Positions 8,230 to 17,344 of a DNA stretch of 64,000 nucleotides are shown piece by piece. How positions within the stretch are numbered: the first letter of the stretch is position 1; every line of letters starts with the position of its first letter. Made by a program: the position numbers and the translations under genes. Where the stretch lies: contig CAZFAP010000002.1 in assembly GCA_964516325.1 (NCBI GenBank), positions 1-64,000 of the forward strand, given 5' to 3'. The stretch comes from CAZFAP01 sp964516325. GTDB taxonomy: Bacteria; Auribacterota; JABMQX01. The notes beneath the pieces are model-generated. The model searched no databases, was not told the DNA's origin, and worked only from the letters and a program-made list of their open reading frames with translations.

Positions 8230-10338
8230 TTACCGTGGCGCCGGCGGAGGATAGGCGCGCGGCATATCTCGCAAAAGTTTCTGCCTCCGCGGAGTGTACG
8301 AGCAGCCGATCTTGCTCATATCGAAGGGCTTGAAGCCGACTTTCGTCACCGGCGAATCCGGTTTCAGACCGAAATCACCCTCATCGGGATTCACGAAGAG
8401 CGGGTCAGCAATCAACGAGTGAACGTCCTGGCCCTTCTTCTGCCATTCCTCCAGCGTCATGTTTGCAAAGCGAACGCCCTCTTTCGGGGCGGTCGGATTC
8501 CAGTAGAGGTTGTAGTCGAGAGCATAGCGATCTCCCGACCAGTTGCTCCCCAGCAGCGGTCCCTCTTTCCAATAGACGATGTTGCGCTGGAAGGTGAACG
8601 AGAGATGCTCTTCGACTCGGGAGCGGATGATCTGCCCTTCCCGCGCAAGGGCAAAGATGTTGTTGATGACGCGGTTCTCCTTCCCGTAGTGCTGATGAAA
8701 TCCGCCCGTCTTTGTGCGATAGACGAGGTTGTTCTCCGCGAGAATATCCGTGGAACCCTCGTCGAAATAAATCCCCCAGCCGCCGTAGTCGTACGATTCC
8801 ACGTCGTGAATGAGGTTGAATCGCAGGGTCGTTCCGGGAGATACGCCGAGCGTGTAGATGCCGCCCATGTCGCTGAGGACCGCCTGCCCAATCTGATAAA
8901 TGTGGTTGGAGGCGATGGAATTATGGTGCGCGAGACTTCGCCCATATCCCCACGACCAGCCCACGGACACGCCCGTGTAATAGAAGTCATACAGGTCGTT
9001 GTTTTCGACTGCGTTGGATGGAGAATGCCCGATCCAGACGCCGACCGCCGCCGGGTGAATGCGTCCGCCGTGGGCAATCAGGTTGTTTTGGACGACGTTG
9101 TGGCTGGCTGCGGCTTCCTCGTCCTGGGGGATGCGCTTCTCACCAATCTTGACGCCGCCCGCGCCGAGGTCGGTCAAATCGCAGTTCACAATCCTGTCGT
9201 GCTGGCAGCCCGCCCCCAACTCGACAGCGTACGCGCCAACCTGGGCGACCTCGCAATCGTCGAGGACGCAATAGCGGGCGCCTTCAGCGGCAATCGCGCC
9301 GGGCAGAATCGCCTCCGCCTGAGAGCAAGTGTAGCCCTCCGGGGGAATTTTCCAGTTCGTGTGCGCGAAACTGAGACCGCGAAACACGAGGTGTTGAACC
9401 CATTTGCGTCCGGGCACGTCCCCCTTCAGTTGCACGAGGCATTCGAGGCGCGGCGCGACGACCAGGGCTTTGGACATATCCTCGCCGGGGAGTGGGATGT
9501 ACGTCAGAACGCCTGTTTTTTGGTCGAGATACCACTCGCCGGGGTTTGATAGAGCGCCGGGGACGTTCTCGACGATGAACCGATTCCCTTTTTGCAGCCC
9601 TGCCCACGAACTCATGCTGATAGTCGGCCGCCTGAAGGTGACAATGCGATTTGGTTCGTCAATCGAGGCAATCCGCATTCGGGACATTGACCAAATATGG
9701 AAGCAGAGGACCTCGGCGTCGTCGAGGTTTTTCCAGTCGGCTCTTATGTCACCCGCCTTGAACTTGAAGCGGTTGAATCCTTTGCCCTGGGCTTCCGGGG
9801 ACGGCGGGACCTCATCCTCGATGAGATAGTAGCCGTCCTTCGGCAGGCGGGGGCGGTAGCGACGCTGCCCGTTCACGAAAAGCTGCGAGAAAACCCATTC
9901 GCCGCGCTCGACTTCGGGGAGACGCAATTGCCAGCGATTCTGGGCGTCCCGCTGCCAGTTCTTCAGCAAGACACCGCCGGTCAGGACCGGTCTTTCGCCG
10001 GGGTAAGCCGCATAGATGATGGGCGTGTCGGCCGTGCCGGAATCTTGCTCCGTGAACACCAGAGGCTCTCCGAGGAAATACGTCCCGCCGCGGACCTGCA
10101 CCTCAATGGCGCGACGGCGACCCGCTTCGCTTTTCTTGAGTTCGCGGACAGCTTCCTGGGCACGTTGAAGTGTGGCGAAGGGACCGTTGGTCCGCGCGGC
10201 ATTCGGCGCAGCGAGTTTGCCGGACCAGCTGTCGTTTCCATCCGGCGCGGCGAAAAAGTCCGCCGCTTGAGAGGCCATCATCATCCCGAGTACTACGAAC
10301 AAGAAAGCCAACAATCCACTGCATAGAACTCGCATCAT
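8230..10338 (-). CDS. Secreted right-handed parallel beta-helix protein
   Basis: A 702-residue exported protein (signal LLAFLFVVLGMMMASQAAD). The N-terminal DFFAAPDGNDSWSG...FATLQRAQEAVREL block is the usual entry to pectate-lyase-like beta-helix proteins (DUF1565-like). A beta-sandwich-like insert follows (about 100-300), then the helix coils with repeated N-rich turns (HNVVQNNLIAHGG, NAVENNDLYDFYYTGVSVG, HNSIASNHIYQIGQ, DILAENNLVYRTKTGG). Such proteins are polysaccharide lyases or glycoside hydrolases, but no catalytic residues can be assigned here. Two adjacent ATGs (10338 and 10335) follow AAGGGAGA. It follows the tRNA/intergenic region and is 161 bp from the DUF1080 gene on the same strand. 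Confidence 0.83.
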   Translation of the reverse strand: MMRVLCSGLLAFLFVVLGMMMASQAADFFAAPDGNDSWSGKLAAPNAARTNGPFATLQRAQEAVRELKKSEAGRRRAIEVQVRGGTYFLGEPLVFTEQDSGTADTPIIYAAYPGERPVLTGGVLLKNWQRDAQNRWQLRLPEVERGEWVFSQLFVNGQRRYRPRLPKDGYYLIEDEVPPSPEAQGKGFNRFKFKAGDIRADWKNLDDAEVLCFHIWSMSRMRIASIDEPNRIVTFRRPTISMSSWAGLQKGNRFIVENVPGALSNPGEWYLDQKTGVLTYIPLPGEDMSKALVVAPRLECLVQLKGDVPGRKWVQHLVFRGLSFAHTNWKIPPEGYTCSQAEAILPGAIAAEGARYCVLDDCEVAQVGAYAVELGAGCQHDRIVNCDLTDLGAGGVKIGEKRIPQDEEAAASHNVVQNNLIAHGGRIHPAAVGVWIGHSPSNAVENNDLYDFYYTGVSVGWSWGYGRSLAHHNSIASNHIYQIGQAVLSDMGGIYTLGVSPGTTLRFNLIHDVESYDYGGWGIYFDEGSTDILAENNLVYRTKTGGFHQHYGKENRVINNIFALAREGQIIRSRVEEHLSFTFQRNIVYWKEGPLLGSNWSGDRYALDYNLYWNPTAPKEGVRFANMTLEEWQKKGQDVHSLIADPLFVNPDEGDFGLKPDSPVTKVGFKPFDMSKIGCSYTPRRQKLLRDMPRAYPPPAPR

Positions 10339-10702
10339 CGTTCTCCCTTTCTCTCCAGGGTTGTCTTTCGAGCGGGCTTAAGCGCGCTCAACAAGGGCAC
10401 GCGCTCCCTGACCTTTAGTTGCAGCCCGAAATCGCTTCTCGGTCGCGTAGAGCGTAGTAAATCCGGAGTGCCAACGCAAGGCGGGATTTGTGGAAGCCGT
10501 AGCGGAGGCTGCGGACCCGCTTCAGTGGCCTGATCGCGGGCCGCGCATGAATCCCCGATGGAGAAGCGGGGCATGGGCAGCCCGCCCGGAGTGCTTCCCG
10601 GGTCTCGCCAACGGCGGGGGCCCCACGGGTTGGTAATCCGTCAGTAAGGACTGGACAACGCCACAAAAGGCCGAGCCACCGGGCCGGTCAAACCCTCCTC
10701 CG

Positions 10703-10740
10703 GTTCCTATCTGCGTCCATCTGCGTGCATCTGCGGTTCC
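10703..10740. repeat. Dispersed short repeat, GCAGAT family (inverted orientation)
   Basis: Three units of ATCTGCG with about 10-bp period. Compared with the reverse complement of 24035-24067, about 29 of 30 bases agree. Confidence 0.7.
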
Positions 10741-10819
10741 GCCCCTCTCCGTGACTCGCGTGGCCGGACGGGAGTGTGCCGCCCTTAACTGAGCCGATAC
10801 ACGGGTTGCTGAAAAAATC

Positions 10820-10849
10820 TTGACAAAGAAGGCGGTAGGGTGAGATATT
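10820..10849 (+). promoter_or_regulatory. Sigma70 promoter of the tRNA-Gly gene
   Basis: TTGACA at 10820-10825, an 18-bp spacer and GATATT at 10844-10849. The predicted start near 10856 lies just before the tRNA at 10863. Confidence 0.7.
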
Positions 10850-10862
10850 CCGAGGTGCGCAA

Positions 10863-10935
10863 GCGAGTGTAACTCAGTTGGTAGAGTCCTTGCTTCCCAA
10901 GCAAGAGGTCGTGGGTTCGAATCCCATCACTCGCT
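10863..10935 (+). tRNA. tRNA-Gly (anticodon CCC)
   Basis: A 73-nt cloverleaf: acceptor GCGAGTG (10863-10869) pairs perfectly with CACTCGC (10928-10934), discriminator U. The D stem is ACTC/GAGT; the anticodon stem CTTGC/GCAAG closes loop TTCCCAA with CCC at 10896-10898. The T stem GTGGG/CCCAT has one G-U pair around TTCGAAT. No CCA is encoded, so it must be added by the nucleotidyltransferase. A CTTTTTT run follows at once and may end transcription. Confidence 0.95.
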
Positions 10936-11378
10936 CTTTTTTATTGCGTCACAATGGGTCACAGTATGCGAACTGTGCGGTCTGCCGCAACGCTGACCCT
11001 TTCTTCCCGCACCTAACCGCTTGCCCTGTTTCCCCACCCGCTCCACAACCCTCGCCCCATCGGCGTTACAGGGTCCGGGCGACCTGGTGTGCTCCGTTCG
11101 AGCACTCTCTTTGCTGCAGGGGCGCATTTTTTGTCCGGCGCAGCAGTGCTCGGCTTTTCAAATAATTGACAGGCTCTTCTCGGGGCCTTATATTATTAAG
11201 GTGTGTGCAACGAATTGGTGGTTTGACGAGAGCATTCGGCGCGAAGGAATTGGGGGCGGGAGAGTTCTTGCCAGCGCTCGTTGGCATTGCGGGGGCGCCG
11301 ACGGCTGCGGAGGAAGAGAGCGGGAAGCAACGCGGAGATTTCGGGCAGGGAAATAGAAGCAAAAAGGAGGGCTGCCCC
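10936..11378 (+). other. Intergenic interval and long leader of the H-X9-DG prepilin gene
   Basis: No gene was recognised between the tRNA and 11379. The promoter at 11166-11194 implies a leader of about 178 nt (near 11201-11378). I could not match this leader to a known riboswitch or leader class. Confidence 0.5.
11166..11194 (+). promoter_or_regulatory. Near-consensus sigma70 promoter of the prepilin gene
   Basis: TTGACA at 11166-11171, exactly 17 bp, TATATT at 11189-11194. One of the strongest promoter matches noticed in the window. Confidence 0.75.
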
Positions 11379-12143
11379 ATGAGAACCGGCAATTGTGCGG
11401 GATTCACGCTGATCGAACTGCTGGTGGTGATTGCGATTCTGGCAATTTTGGCGGCGTTGTTATTGCCAGCGATTCAGACCGCGAAGGAGAAAGGGAGGCA
11501 GGCGCTCTGCGTCTCGAACATGCATCAGCTCGGCAATGCGATGATGATGTACACGAACGATTCCGACGGGCATCTCCCGGCGACAGGGTCGGCGGGCATG
11601 CGGGGGAGGCACGACTGGACTTATGGGGGGAATGTGGTTTCTGTCCCGCAGACGAATCCCGATGCTCTGGAGAGGGTGCATGTGGAGGGTGGGACATTGT
11701 GGCCGTACGTGATGGAGATGGAGAGAGCGGGGCCGTATGGGGCCGCGGTGAAAGGGATGCCGGAGGAGTGGTATCATTCGCCGGCGAACAATCCGTATCT
11801 TTGCCCTTCGGCGGAAGTCCTGGGAAGGGCGCGCGGGTTGAGCTACGCGATGAATTCGTACCTCGACTTGCCCTACACCGATGGGGCGACTCGCGTCGGT
11901 TATAAGATAGAGAGGATTAAGCGCCCGGGCGAGACGATTCTTCTGGTGGATGAGAGCGAGTTGACGCTCAACGACGGGCGGTTCGTGCCGTCGGGTGCGG
12001 AGAACGATATTCCGGATTTGCTCCTGAAGCACTCCGGGGGAGGAAATCTGCTGTTCTGCGACGGGCACGTGAGGTGGATCGAGAAGAAGAAGCTGCTGCA
12101 ACTGATGAACAGGGATTCCGAGGCGTTCTCGCCGGACAGGTGA
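11379..12143 (+). CDS. Prepilin-type protein with H-X9-DG motif
   Basis: A 254-residue type II pseudopilin-like protein typical of Planctomycetes, Lentisphaerae and Verrucomicrobia, where dozens of copies per genome are usual. The start at 11379 has AAGGAGG eight bases upstream and gives a short leader ending in G before the methylated Phe: [25 protein letters not shown], with Glu at +5. After the first helix comes [18 protein letters not shown], the DUF1559-like region. Near the C-terminus [12 protein letters not shown] gives exactly His-X9-Asp-Gly. It is probably cleaved by a prepilin peptidase and placed in the cell envelope; its role is unknown. It ends before a clear terminator. Confidence 0.92.
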   Translation: MRTGNCAGFTLIELLVVIAILAILAALLLPAIQTAKEKGRQALCVSNMHQLGNAMMMYTNDSDGHLPATGSAGMRGRHDWTYGGNVVSVPQTNPDALERVHVEGGTLWPYVMEMERAGPYGAAVKGMPEEWYHSPANNPYLCPSAEVLGRARGLSYAMNSYLDLPYTDGATRVGYKIERIKRPGETILLVDESELTLNDGRFVPSGAENDIPDLLLKHSGGGNLLFCDGHVRWIEKKKLLQLMNRDSEAFSPDR

Positions 12144-12169
12144 GGCTGCTCCCGACTTTGAAGAAATGG

Positions 12170-12204
12170 AGCCGCAGGTTGCGGAAAGCCTGCGGCTTTC
12201 TTTT
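12170..12204 (+). terminator. Intrinsic terminator of the prepilin gene
   Basis: AGCCGCAGG (12170-12178) pairs with CCTGCGGCT (12189-12197), followed by TTCTTTT. Well placed 27 bp after the stop codon. Confidence 0.85.
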
Positions 12205-12222
12205 GCGCGAGCCTGAAAAGAG

Positions 12223-12261
12223 CGAGCGGGGGCTGCACAAGTCGCTTGCAGCCCCCGCTCG
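12223..12261 (-). terminator. 15-bp perfect hairpin, terminator for the convergent minus-strand gene
   Basis: Arms 12223-12237 and 12247-12261 are perfect 15-base complements around a 9-base loop. Read on the minus strand the stem is followed by CTCTTTT, so it fits an intrinsic terminator for the gene ending at 12290. Confidence 0.8.
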
Positions 12262-12289
12262 ATTACTCAACGTCAGGCGGAGCATCCGC

Positions 12290-15200
12290 CTATTGCACTT
12301 CGACGCGATAGAACCTGGATTTGAGGCCGGCGGTGTTCGACGGGGCGACATCGGACGCGCCGTCGTCGGTCCAGGTGAATTCGGCGCCAGTGCCTTCGAT
12401 TCCTCCGATGAGTAGCCGCCAGCCAAGCTCGCCGCCGGACAACCCATCGGCGCAATACACGGAGTAGGTTCTGCCCGGAACGGTGGCCCAGCGCAGGATG
12501 ACCATGCCGGCGGGATTGGCCTCGACCTTGACCTGGGCGACGGAAGACGGGTCGAGCGGGTCAGTGCCGGCCATGCACTCCCATGAGTTGGGCATACCGT
12601 CTTTGTCGGAGTCTTGCTCTCCGCCGGCGCCTATGAGGCCGGAGACAATCTCCCAACTATCGCGGACACCATCTCCGTTGTCGTCGGGCAGCGGCTTGTC
12701 TATGGGCAGCGCCGACGCGACATCGAGGCGCTCCGCCGGAATCCAGGGGATTATGGGGGGGATGGGTGGGTCGGTCTCACCATCGTCCCCCGGATTAGAG
12801 CCGGCGCCGGCCTGTAGTTTTTCCATCGGGAGGACTTCGGGCATCACATAACCCGTGACGCGGACGTACCTTCCGAGATACCAGTGGAGTTCGACGCGGT
12901 GGCTGCTCAAGAAGTAGCTAATCTTCTTCTCCACCGGGTCAAAGAGGACATATCGGCAAGGCCAAACCCAGGGCCAGAGCGTGGGATCAGGCTCGACAAC
13001 TATCGGGGGCTCGACCCATTTCCACCACCAAAATTGCTCGACGATGCCCTCCGCGGTAATGATTGGCGGCGGGTCTTTCTTGACGGATATGGTAACTGGC
13101 TTCGCCTGTCCATAGCCATAGACGCCGCCGAAGACGGTGTAGTCCCCTTCGGGGAGTCCTTCCGTAGAGGTCTCGAACTGCCAGACGTGCAAGCCGTATG
13201 GCGGGATGACGACGTTATCGGCGCTCTCGGGGACTCCCTGTTTCAGTGAGCTGTCGGAAGTATTCGAGCTGATCTGGTAGTAGGCTTGGTCGCCCGAGGG
13301 GAAGGTCAGAATCATCTCCTCCGGGGTGCAGTTCTTGGCTGTGACATAGACGTGGATGAGGTCGGGCGGAACGGTCTCTTGAGCCAGCGCGTAGGCGATC
13401 TTGTCCGTGGATACGGCGACAGCGAGCAGTCTCCGGATGCGCAGGACAAAGAGCTCGGGGACGGCGATTTCGGGGAGAGAGTTCAGCGGCTCTGGCTCGA
13501 TTCCATTGGAGAGCACACCGACGACCTCGACGAACTGCGCGAGGTATTGCCCAAAGTCTATGGCCGGGTTGCGCAGAATGTACTGGTACTGGCCGGTCGC
13601 TCGGTCAACGAGGACGTACCGCGGCAGCATCATCATGCCGTCCATTCTTGGGTCCTCCGGGAGCCTATCCACGATGCCCTCGGCGACAATCTTTTCGGAC
13701 GGCTTTTCGATGACTTTTATGGGGAGGTTCTTGCTCTTCCCGTAGGCGAGAACCTCACCCGAGACGTGGTGTTCACCCGGCGGGAGCGGATTCAGGCTGC
13801 CGTGATAGACGAACTTCCATTCCTGGGTTCCTTTGGGCGGTATCTGGATGGGGAAGGGGATTGGGAAGAGCGGTTCCGGTCCCTCGGGGGGCACAATGAT
13901 GTCATCTATTTTGGCAACGACCCCCTCGAAGTAAAGGTCGAAGGTTTGTTCCGTCAGGTTGCGGGCGATGACCGTTATGCGGATGTCCTCCGACTGGTAA
14001 TACTCTGCTTTATCGGTCTCAACCTTCACGCTCAAAATGTCCCGAATGGTGTGCACCGCCAGCGGAATGCCAGGGACCGGGAGCGGAATGAGCGTGTAAA
14101 CATAATTCCCCGTGACCTCCACGGTCATGTTCAGGTGCGGAGCGAGGTCAATGGCGCCGGGAAAGAGGACATACACTTCGTGCGGATCGCGGGTATAGAG
14201 CACGAAATACCCGCGCAGCTCACCTCCCGTGTCTGGAAGAGAGTTGTCCGGCACGACATAAGCCAGCAGACCCCGCGCGGTGACTTCCGGCGGGTGCTCT
14301 TCTTTGACGACGATGGTCAAGGGATCGCTCTTGCCATAACCGACAACGATTCCAACGATCGAATGCTCGCCGGGGAGGAGGCGATATTCGCCCGGTCTAT
14401 GGACGAATTCCCAGGTAACCTGGGCGCCTCCCGGGATCGTGAACGAAACGGGGATGGGGAGGAAGAGCTTGCCCCTGGACCAGAGATAGGCGCCGTCTAT
14501 TTCATAGTCGGCCTGATGGAGCGTGGGGAATCGGAGGGTGGCTGGTCGCTCGGAGTTGTTGGTCGCGGTGACGTTGATGGTAACCGGCTCATCGAGCCCA
14601 TACACTTCCTTGTTGGTGGAAACGGATACGGCGATTCCGGGCTGTTCCCCAACCACGAAAATCCCGGCCGGCTCGCTTTTGGCGTAGCCGATAACCACTC
14701 CGACTATGGAGTGCCTTCCAGGAAGGAGGCCGTAATCCTCCGGCTTATGGACGAAGGGGTCCCAGGTCCAGGATTCTCCGGGTTGAAGTGTCAGCTCAGT
14801 GAGAACCTCGAGGGCAGGGTGATTCTTTGACCAATCATAGACCCCGTCAATGACATAGCTGGCCTGATGGCTGCTGCCGAATTTGAGAGTTATCGGCTCC
14901 AGGGATTTGTTGGTGGCGGTGACGAGAATCTGGACGTCCTCGTCGAGGGCGTATTCGAGCTTGTCTGTCTCGACGGTTACTTCGAGCCCTGAGGTTACAG
15001 CGATCTTGATTGGCTCGCTATGCCCGTATCCGGCGACAATGCCCTTAATGATGTGCGTACCGGGCGTCAGAGGATATTCGTTCGGGTCGTGGACGAAATC
15101 CCAGGTGTGGGAATCGCCGGGCTTGAGAAGTATCTCGCTGGAAACGTCCGTGAGGTCGCTCCCGTCGTAGCGGAAATATCTCTCGTCTATGCAGTAACCG

Positions 15201-15760
15201 GCCTGCCTGCCGGTCGGGAAGCGGAGGATAATGTCGGACTCCGAGACGTTCTTTGCCGTGACATGGATGGGGACCTCCTCGCCGACGGAGTACACCTCTT
15301 TGTCGGAGGATACGGTTATCTGGAGGTCGGTTCTCTCCGCGACGAGGATGGGCACTGGCTCACTGTGGCCATAGCCAACGACGATACCCACGATCACGTG
15401 CTTGCCCGGGGTGAGGAAATAGTCCTTCGAGGTGTGGACAAAATGCCAGGAATAGGTGCCTCCCGGTGGAATCTCGACGTGCGTGAGAGCCTCGATGAAG
15501 CCTTTATCGGCGGACCAGAGGTATCTTCCATCAATGCTGTAATCCTGCTGGTGTCCGTCGGGAAAGGTGAGGCTAATCTCCGCGTCGCTCGTGTTGATCG
15601 CCTGGAGCTCGATCTTGACGTCCTCGCCCGGCTGATAAACCTCTTTATTCGTAAGGAGCCGGATGCGAATAGGCAACTCCTCCCAGTGCGGCAACATGGC
15701 ATTAGCGGCAGGAAGTGCTAAGAAAAGGCAGATCAGGGTCAACAACGACAGGCTTCTCAT
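12290..15760 (-). CDS. Large secreted protein with six BsuPI-like domains and calcium-binding C-terminus
   Basis: A 1156-residue exported protein of unknown role. The start at 15760 has AAAGG upstream and a clear signal peptide (LSLLTLICLFLALPAANA). Six related units of about 110 residues carry the BsuPI (intracellular proteinase inhibitor) pattern: TxKExYxxGExVxIxVxAxNxSxxxIxLxFPxxxQxxYxID, a WxFVHxxxxYxLxPGxHxIxGxVxGYG half and a short spacer. Units 1-4 are consecutive; units 5 and 6 are separated by about 90-residue inserts that contain Val-rich OB-like sequence. Near the C-terminus DDNGDGVRDSWE and DSDKDGMPNSWE are thrombospondin-type calcium motifs, followed by an Ig-like domain ending in FYRVEVQ. 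The family activity (protease inhibition) should not be assumed. Confidence 0.8.
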   Translation of the reverse strand: MRSLSLLTLICLFLALPAANAMLPHWEELPIRIRLLTNKEVYQPGEDVKIELQAINTSDAEISLTFPDGHQQDYSIDGRYLWSADKGFIEALTHVEIPPGGTYSWHFVHTSKDYFLTPGKHVIVGIVVGYGHSEPVPILVAERTDLQITVSSDKEVYSVGEEVPIHVTAKNVSESDIILRFPTGRQAGYCIDERYFRYDGSDLTDVSSEILLKPGDSHTWDFVHDPNEYPLTPGTHIIKGIVAGYGHSEPIKIAVTSGLEVTVETDKLEYALDEDVQILVTATNKSLEPITLKFGSSHQASYVIDGVYDWSKNHPALEVLTELTLQPGESWTWDPFVHKPEDYGLLPGRHSIVGVVIGYAKSEPAGIFVVGEQPGIAVSVSTNKEVYGLDEPVTINVTATNNSERPATLRFPTLHQADYEIDGAYLWSRGKLFLPIPVSFTIPGGAQVTWEFVHRPGEYRLLPGEHSIVGIVVGYGKSDPLTIVVKEEHPPEVTARGLLAYVVPDNSLPDTGGELRGYFVLYTRDPHEVYVLFPGAIDLAPHLNMTVEVTGNYVYTLIPLPVPGIPLAVHTIRDILSVKVETDKAEYYQSEDIRITVIARNLTEQTFDLYFEGVVAKIDDIIVPPEGPEPLFPIPFPIQIPPKGTQEWKFVYHGSLNPLPPGEHHVSGEVLAYGKSKNLPIKVIEKPSEKIVAEGIVDRLPEDPRMDGMMMLPRYVLVDRATGQYQYILRNPAIDFGQYLAQFVEVVGVLSNGIEPEPLNSLPEIAVPELFVLRIRRLLAVAVSTDKIAYALAQETVPPDLIHVYVTAKNCTPEEMILTFPSGDQAYYQISSNTSDSSLKQGVPESADNVVIPPYGLHVWQFETSTEGLPEGDYTVFGGVYGYGQAKPVTISVKKDPPPIITAEGIVEQFWWWKWVEPPIVVEPDPTLWPWVWPCRYVLFDPVEKKISYFLSSHRVELHWYLGRYVRVTGYVMPEVLPMEKLQAGAGSNPGDDGETDPPIPPIIPWIPAERLDVASALPIDKPLPDDNGDGVRDSWEIVSGLIGAGGEQDSDKDGMPNSWECMAGTDPLDPSSVAQVKVEANPAGMVILRWATVPGRTYSVYCADGLSGGELGWRLLIGGIEGTGAEFTWTDDGASDVAPSNTAGLKSRFYRVEVQ

Positions 15761-15939
15761 GGTGCAACCTTTCTTTTTAGAAAACGGGTTTTGAAAACAG
15801 CCAACTCCCGAAACCCATGAGGGTGTGAGAGCGCACAAGGCTGGGCACCACTGTTAGTCATTATCATATCATGAAATTGCTGTAGATTCAATAGGTATGT
15901 TGCTCTTTTTGGAATGCCTCCCTCTCGGGAGGGACTCCC

Positions 15940-15987
15940 CGCAGAGGGCGCAGAGAAGATGAGTGCTGCGGGATGACGCCTCTGCGT
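15940..15987. repeat. Dispersed short repeat, GCAGAG family
   Basis: CGCAGAGGGCGCAGAG at 15941-15956 and the inverted CCTCTGCG at 15980-15987. The first 13 bases recur at 52925-52937. Confidence 0.6.
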
Positions 15988-16152
15988 TGTGCGCGTGCTC
16001 TCCGGTGAACCTGTCGGGGGCGCGACCCCGCTCAGGGGGGCTTCGACGACGCGGATCACTCCGCTCGCCGCTCGCTTCGCTACCTGTCGAACGAGCAATT
16101 ACCAGGGCATCCTCCTTTCAGGTCGCAAGACCAGCCAGTCTTATCCTGACGC

Positions 16153-16226
16153 ACCCAAGACACCAAGACACAAAGGAGAGATGGGCCTCGGGCGAAGGTA
16201 TTTTTATGTCTTCGTGCCTTGGTGGT
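16153..16226. repeat. Dispersed short repeat, CCAAGACA family
   Basis: Direct units CCAAGACA CCAAGACA CAAAG (8-bp period) within 16154-16175, with the inverted counterpart CTTCGTGCCTTGGTGGT at 16210-16226. Confidence 0.6.
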
Positions 16227-16261
16227 CCCTGAAAAGGCTCCCCGCCTGACGCTCATTTTCG

Positions 16262-16289
16262 GCGCAGAGGACCCTGAGAACGCAGAGGG
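16262..16289. repeat. Dispersed short repeat, GCAGAG family, partial
   Basis: GCGCAGAGG and CGCAGAGG separated by 11 bases; no obvious inverted arm within 60 bp. Confidence 0.45.
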
Positions 16290-16781
16290 ATCTTTTGTTT
16301 CAACAGAGACCTTCCGTATTGACTTCTGTCAACATTCTCTAAGGCCCTTGCCCGCAACGACACGGGAAGGTATTGCGCAGGCATCCCCGACGCGCGTTTA
16401 CGTTGGTAAACATGCGCAGGATTCCACAGGCGAACATCAGAGTTGTTTCCCCTTCTCACAGAGTGAGATACGAAAGGAACAACTGGGGCACGCTTGTTGC
16501 TTCACCTTCAACGACGATTTCCGCATAGTCAGGCATGCAGAGCGGTCTTGATAGGAGTGCTGGGGTGCGAGGGCGAGCGACTCCGGAAGCTGCCCGTTGC
16601 CTTGCGCCACGCCCAGAGATTGGCCGCGGATTGCGCTTTGCGGTGAATTACTCGCCTCGATTCGTTGGCCACACCGGGAGGGTTGCCTGGGCAGAACACA
16701 AGCACCGTCCTGGGAGAAAACGCACGCGAGTTGTCTCGTCTTCACGCGAAGGCAAATCCACAATACGGAAGAAGGTAAGAT

Positions 16782-16874
16782 GTGAACAAAGTCCTTACGC
16801 TGGTTAAGGTCCTAATTGCCATTGTGGTCATCGGTCTCCTGGCGGCAATCGCGGTCCCTGGAGCGTTGAAGTAG
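16782..16874 (+). pseudogene. 30-residue degenerate prepilin (N-terminal helix only)
   Basis: GTG-started frame of 30 codons ending TAG. The product, VNKVLTLVKVLIAIVVIGLL then AAIAVPGALK, is clearly the N-terminal helix of a type IV prepilin (compare [23 protein letters not shown]). However, the invariant Gly-Phe before the cleavage point is lost and the +5 Glu is Lys. An AAGGTAAG lies just upstream. It is the first element of the pilus cluster and is followed after 23 bp by a PilV-like gene. It may be a remnant of the major pilin, or a miniature membrane peptide. Confidence 0.6.
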
Positions 16875-16897
16875 GAAGAGGGGGGGACCGGGTTGTC

Positions 16898-17344
16898 ATG
16901 ACACAAAACTGGCGAGAACGACGGCACCTTGAAGGGGGAATGCTTCTCCCTGAGGTTCTTTTATCATCCGCTATTGGTCTTATCGCAATCGCAGCAATCC
17001 TTACCGCTTTCGTGAGTTGGCGATTTGCTGCCCAAAATGTGCAGCACTGGACTCAGGCTGCCAACGTCGCTCGAACTCGTTTGGAGTGTCTCAAATCGCT
17101 TCAGTACACGAGTCTTTCCACAATGCCTGCCGTTACCCCTGAGTATGGACTGGTCCTTGACCAGGCCCCGAACGGTAACTTTATCGCGTGCGACCGGACC
17201 ACCGTTCTGGAAGAGGAGGGAGAAGGAATTACAGTCGTCGTGGCTGTGTCCTGGCAGGAAAGGACGGCATCCAGCACTTCCAGGCGACAGTCTTACGACT
17301 TCAAGACATGGGTTGGCTCTCCCAGGAGGACTTCCTTCCCGTGA
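16898..17344 (+). CDS. PilV/GspI-like pseudopilin
   Basis: A 148-residue minor pilin-like protein. The N-terminus RHLEGG-MLLPEVLLSSAIG shows the prepilin cleavage site after Gly with Glu at mature position +5, then a hydrophobic helix (LIAIAAILTAFVSW). The next NVARTRLECLKSL and the central GITVVVAVSWQE resemble PilV/GspI proteins. It likely needs a prepilin peptidase, which is not in the window. Its stop overlaps a possible GTG-started small gene (GTGA). The Shine-Dalgarno is weak. Confidence 0.72.
   Translation: MTQNWRERRHLEGGMLLPEVLLSSAIGLIAIAAILTAFVSWRFAAQNVQHWTQAANVARTRLECLKSLQYTSLSTMPAVTPEYGLVLDQAPNGNFIACDRTTVLEEEGEGITVVVAVSWQERTASSTSRRQSYDFKTWVGSPRRTSFP

Larger units (their letters stand above)
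10339..10862. other. Intergenic interval upstream of the beta-helix gene and tRNA
   Basis: No gene was recognised. It holds a GAGCG/CGCTC inverted repeat near 10370-10389, the dispersed repeat at 10703-10740 and the tRNA promoter at 10820-10849. Confidence 0.5.
15761..16781. other. 1-kb gene-free interval rich in dispersed repeats
   Basis: No convincing gene on either strand. It carries at least three of the short repeat families (15.94, 16.15 and 16.26 kb). Short open frames here translate the repeats and show no domain. Confidence 0.55.

Noticed and set aside
10878..11165. Open frame overlapping the tRNA gene
   Set aside because: It begins inside tRNA-Gly and has no protein features.
11201..11378. 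Riboswitch in the prepilin leader
   Set aside because: No known aptamer class could be recognised by inspection; only the long leader is reported.
13286..14830. Long open frame (514 codons) on the plus strand opposite the BsuPI-domain gene
   Set aside because: It has no domain or signal, and the minus strand carries clear repeats, a signal peptide and a terminator. It results from GC-rich codon positions.
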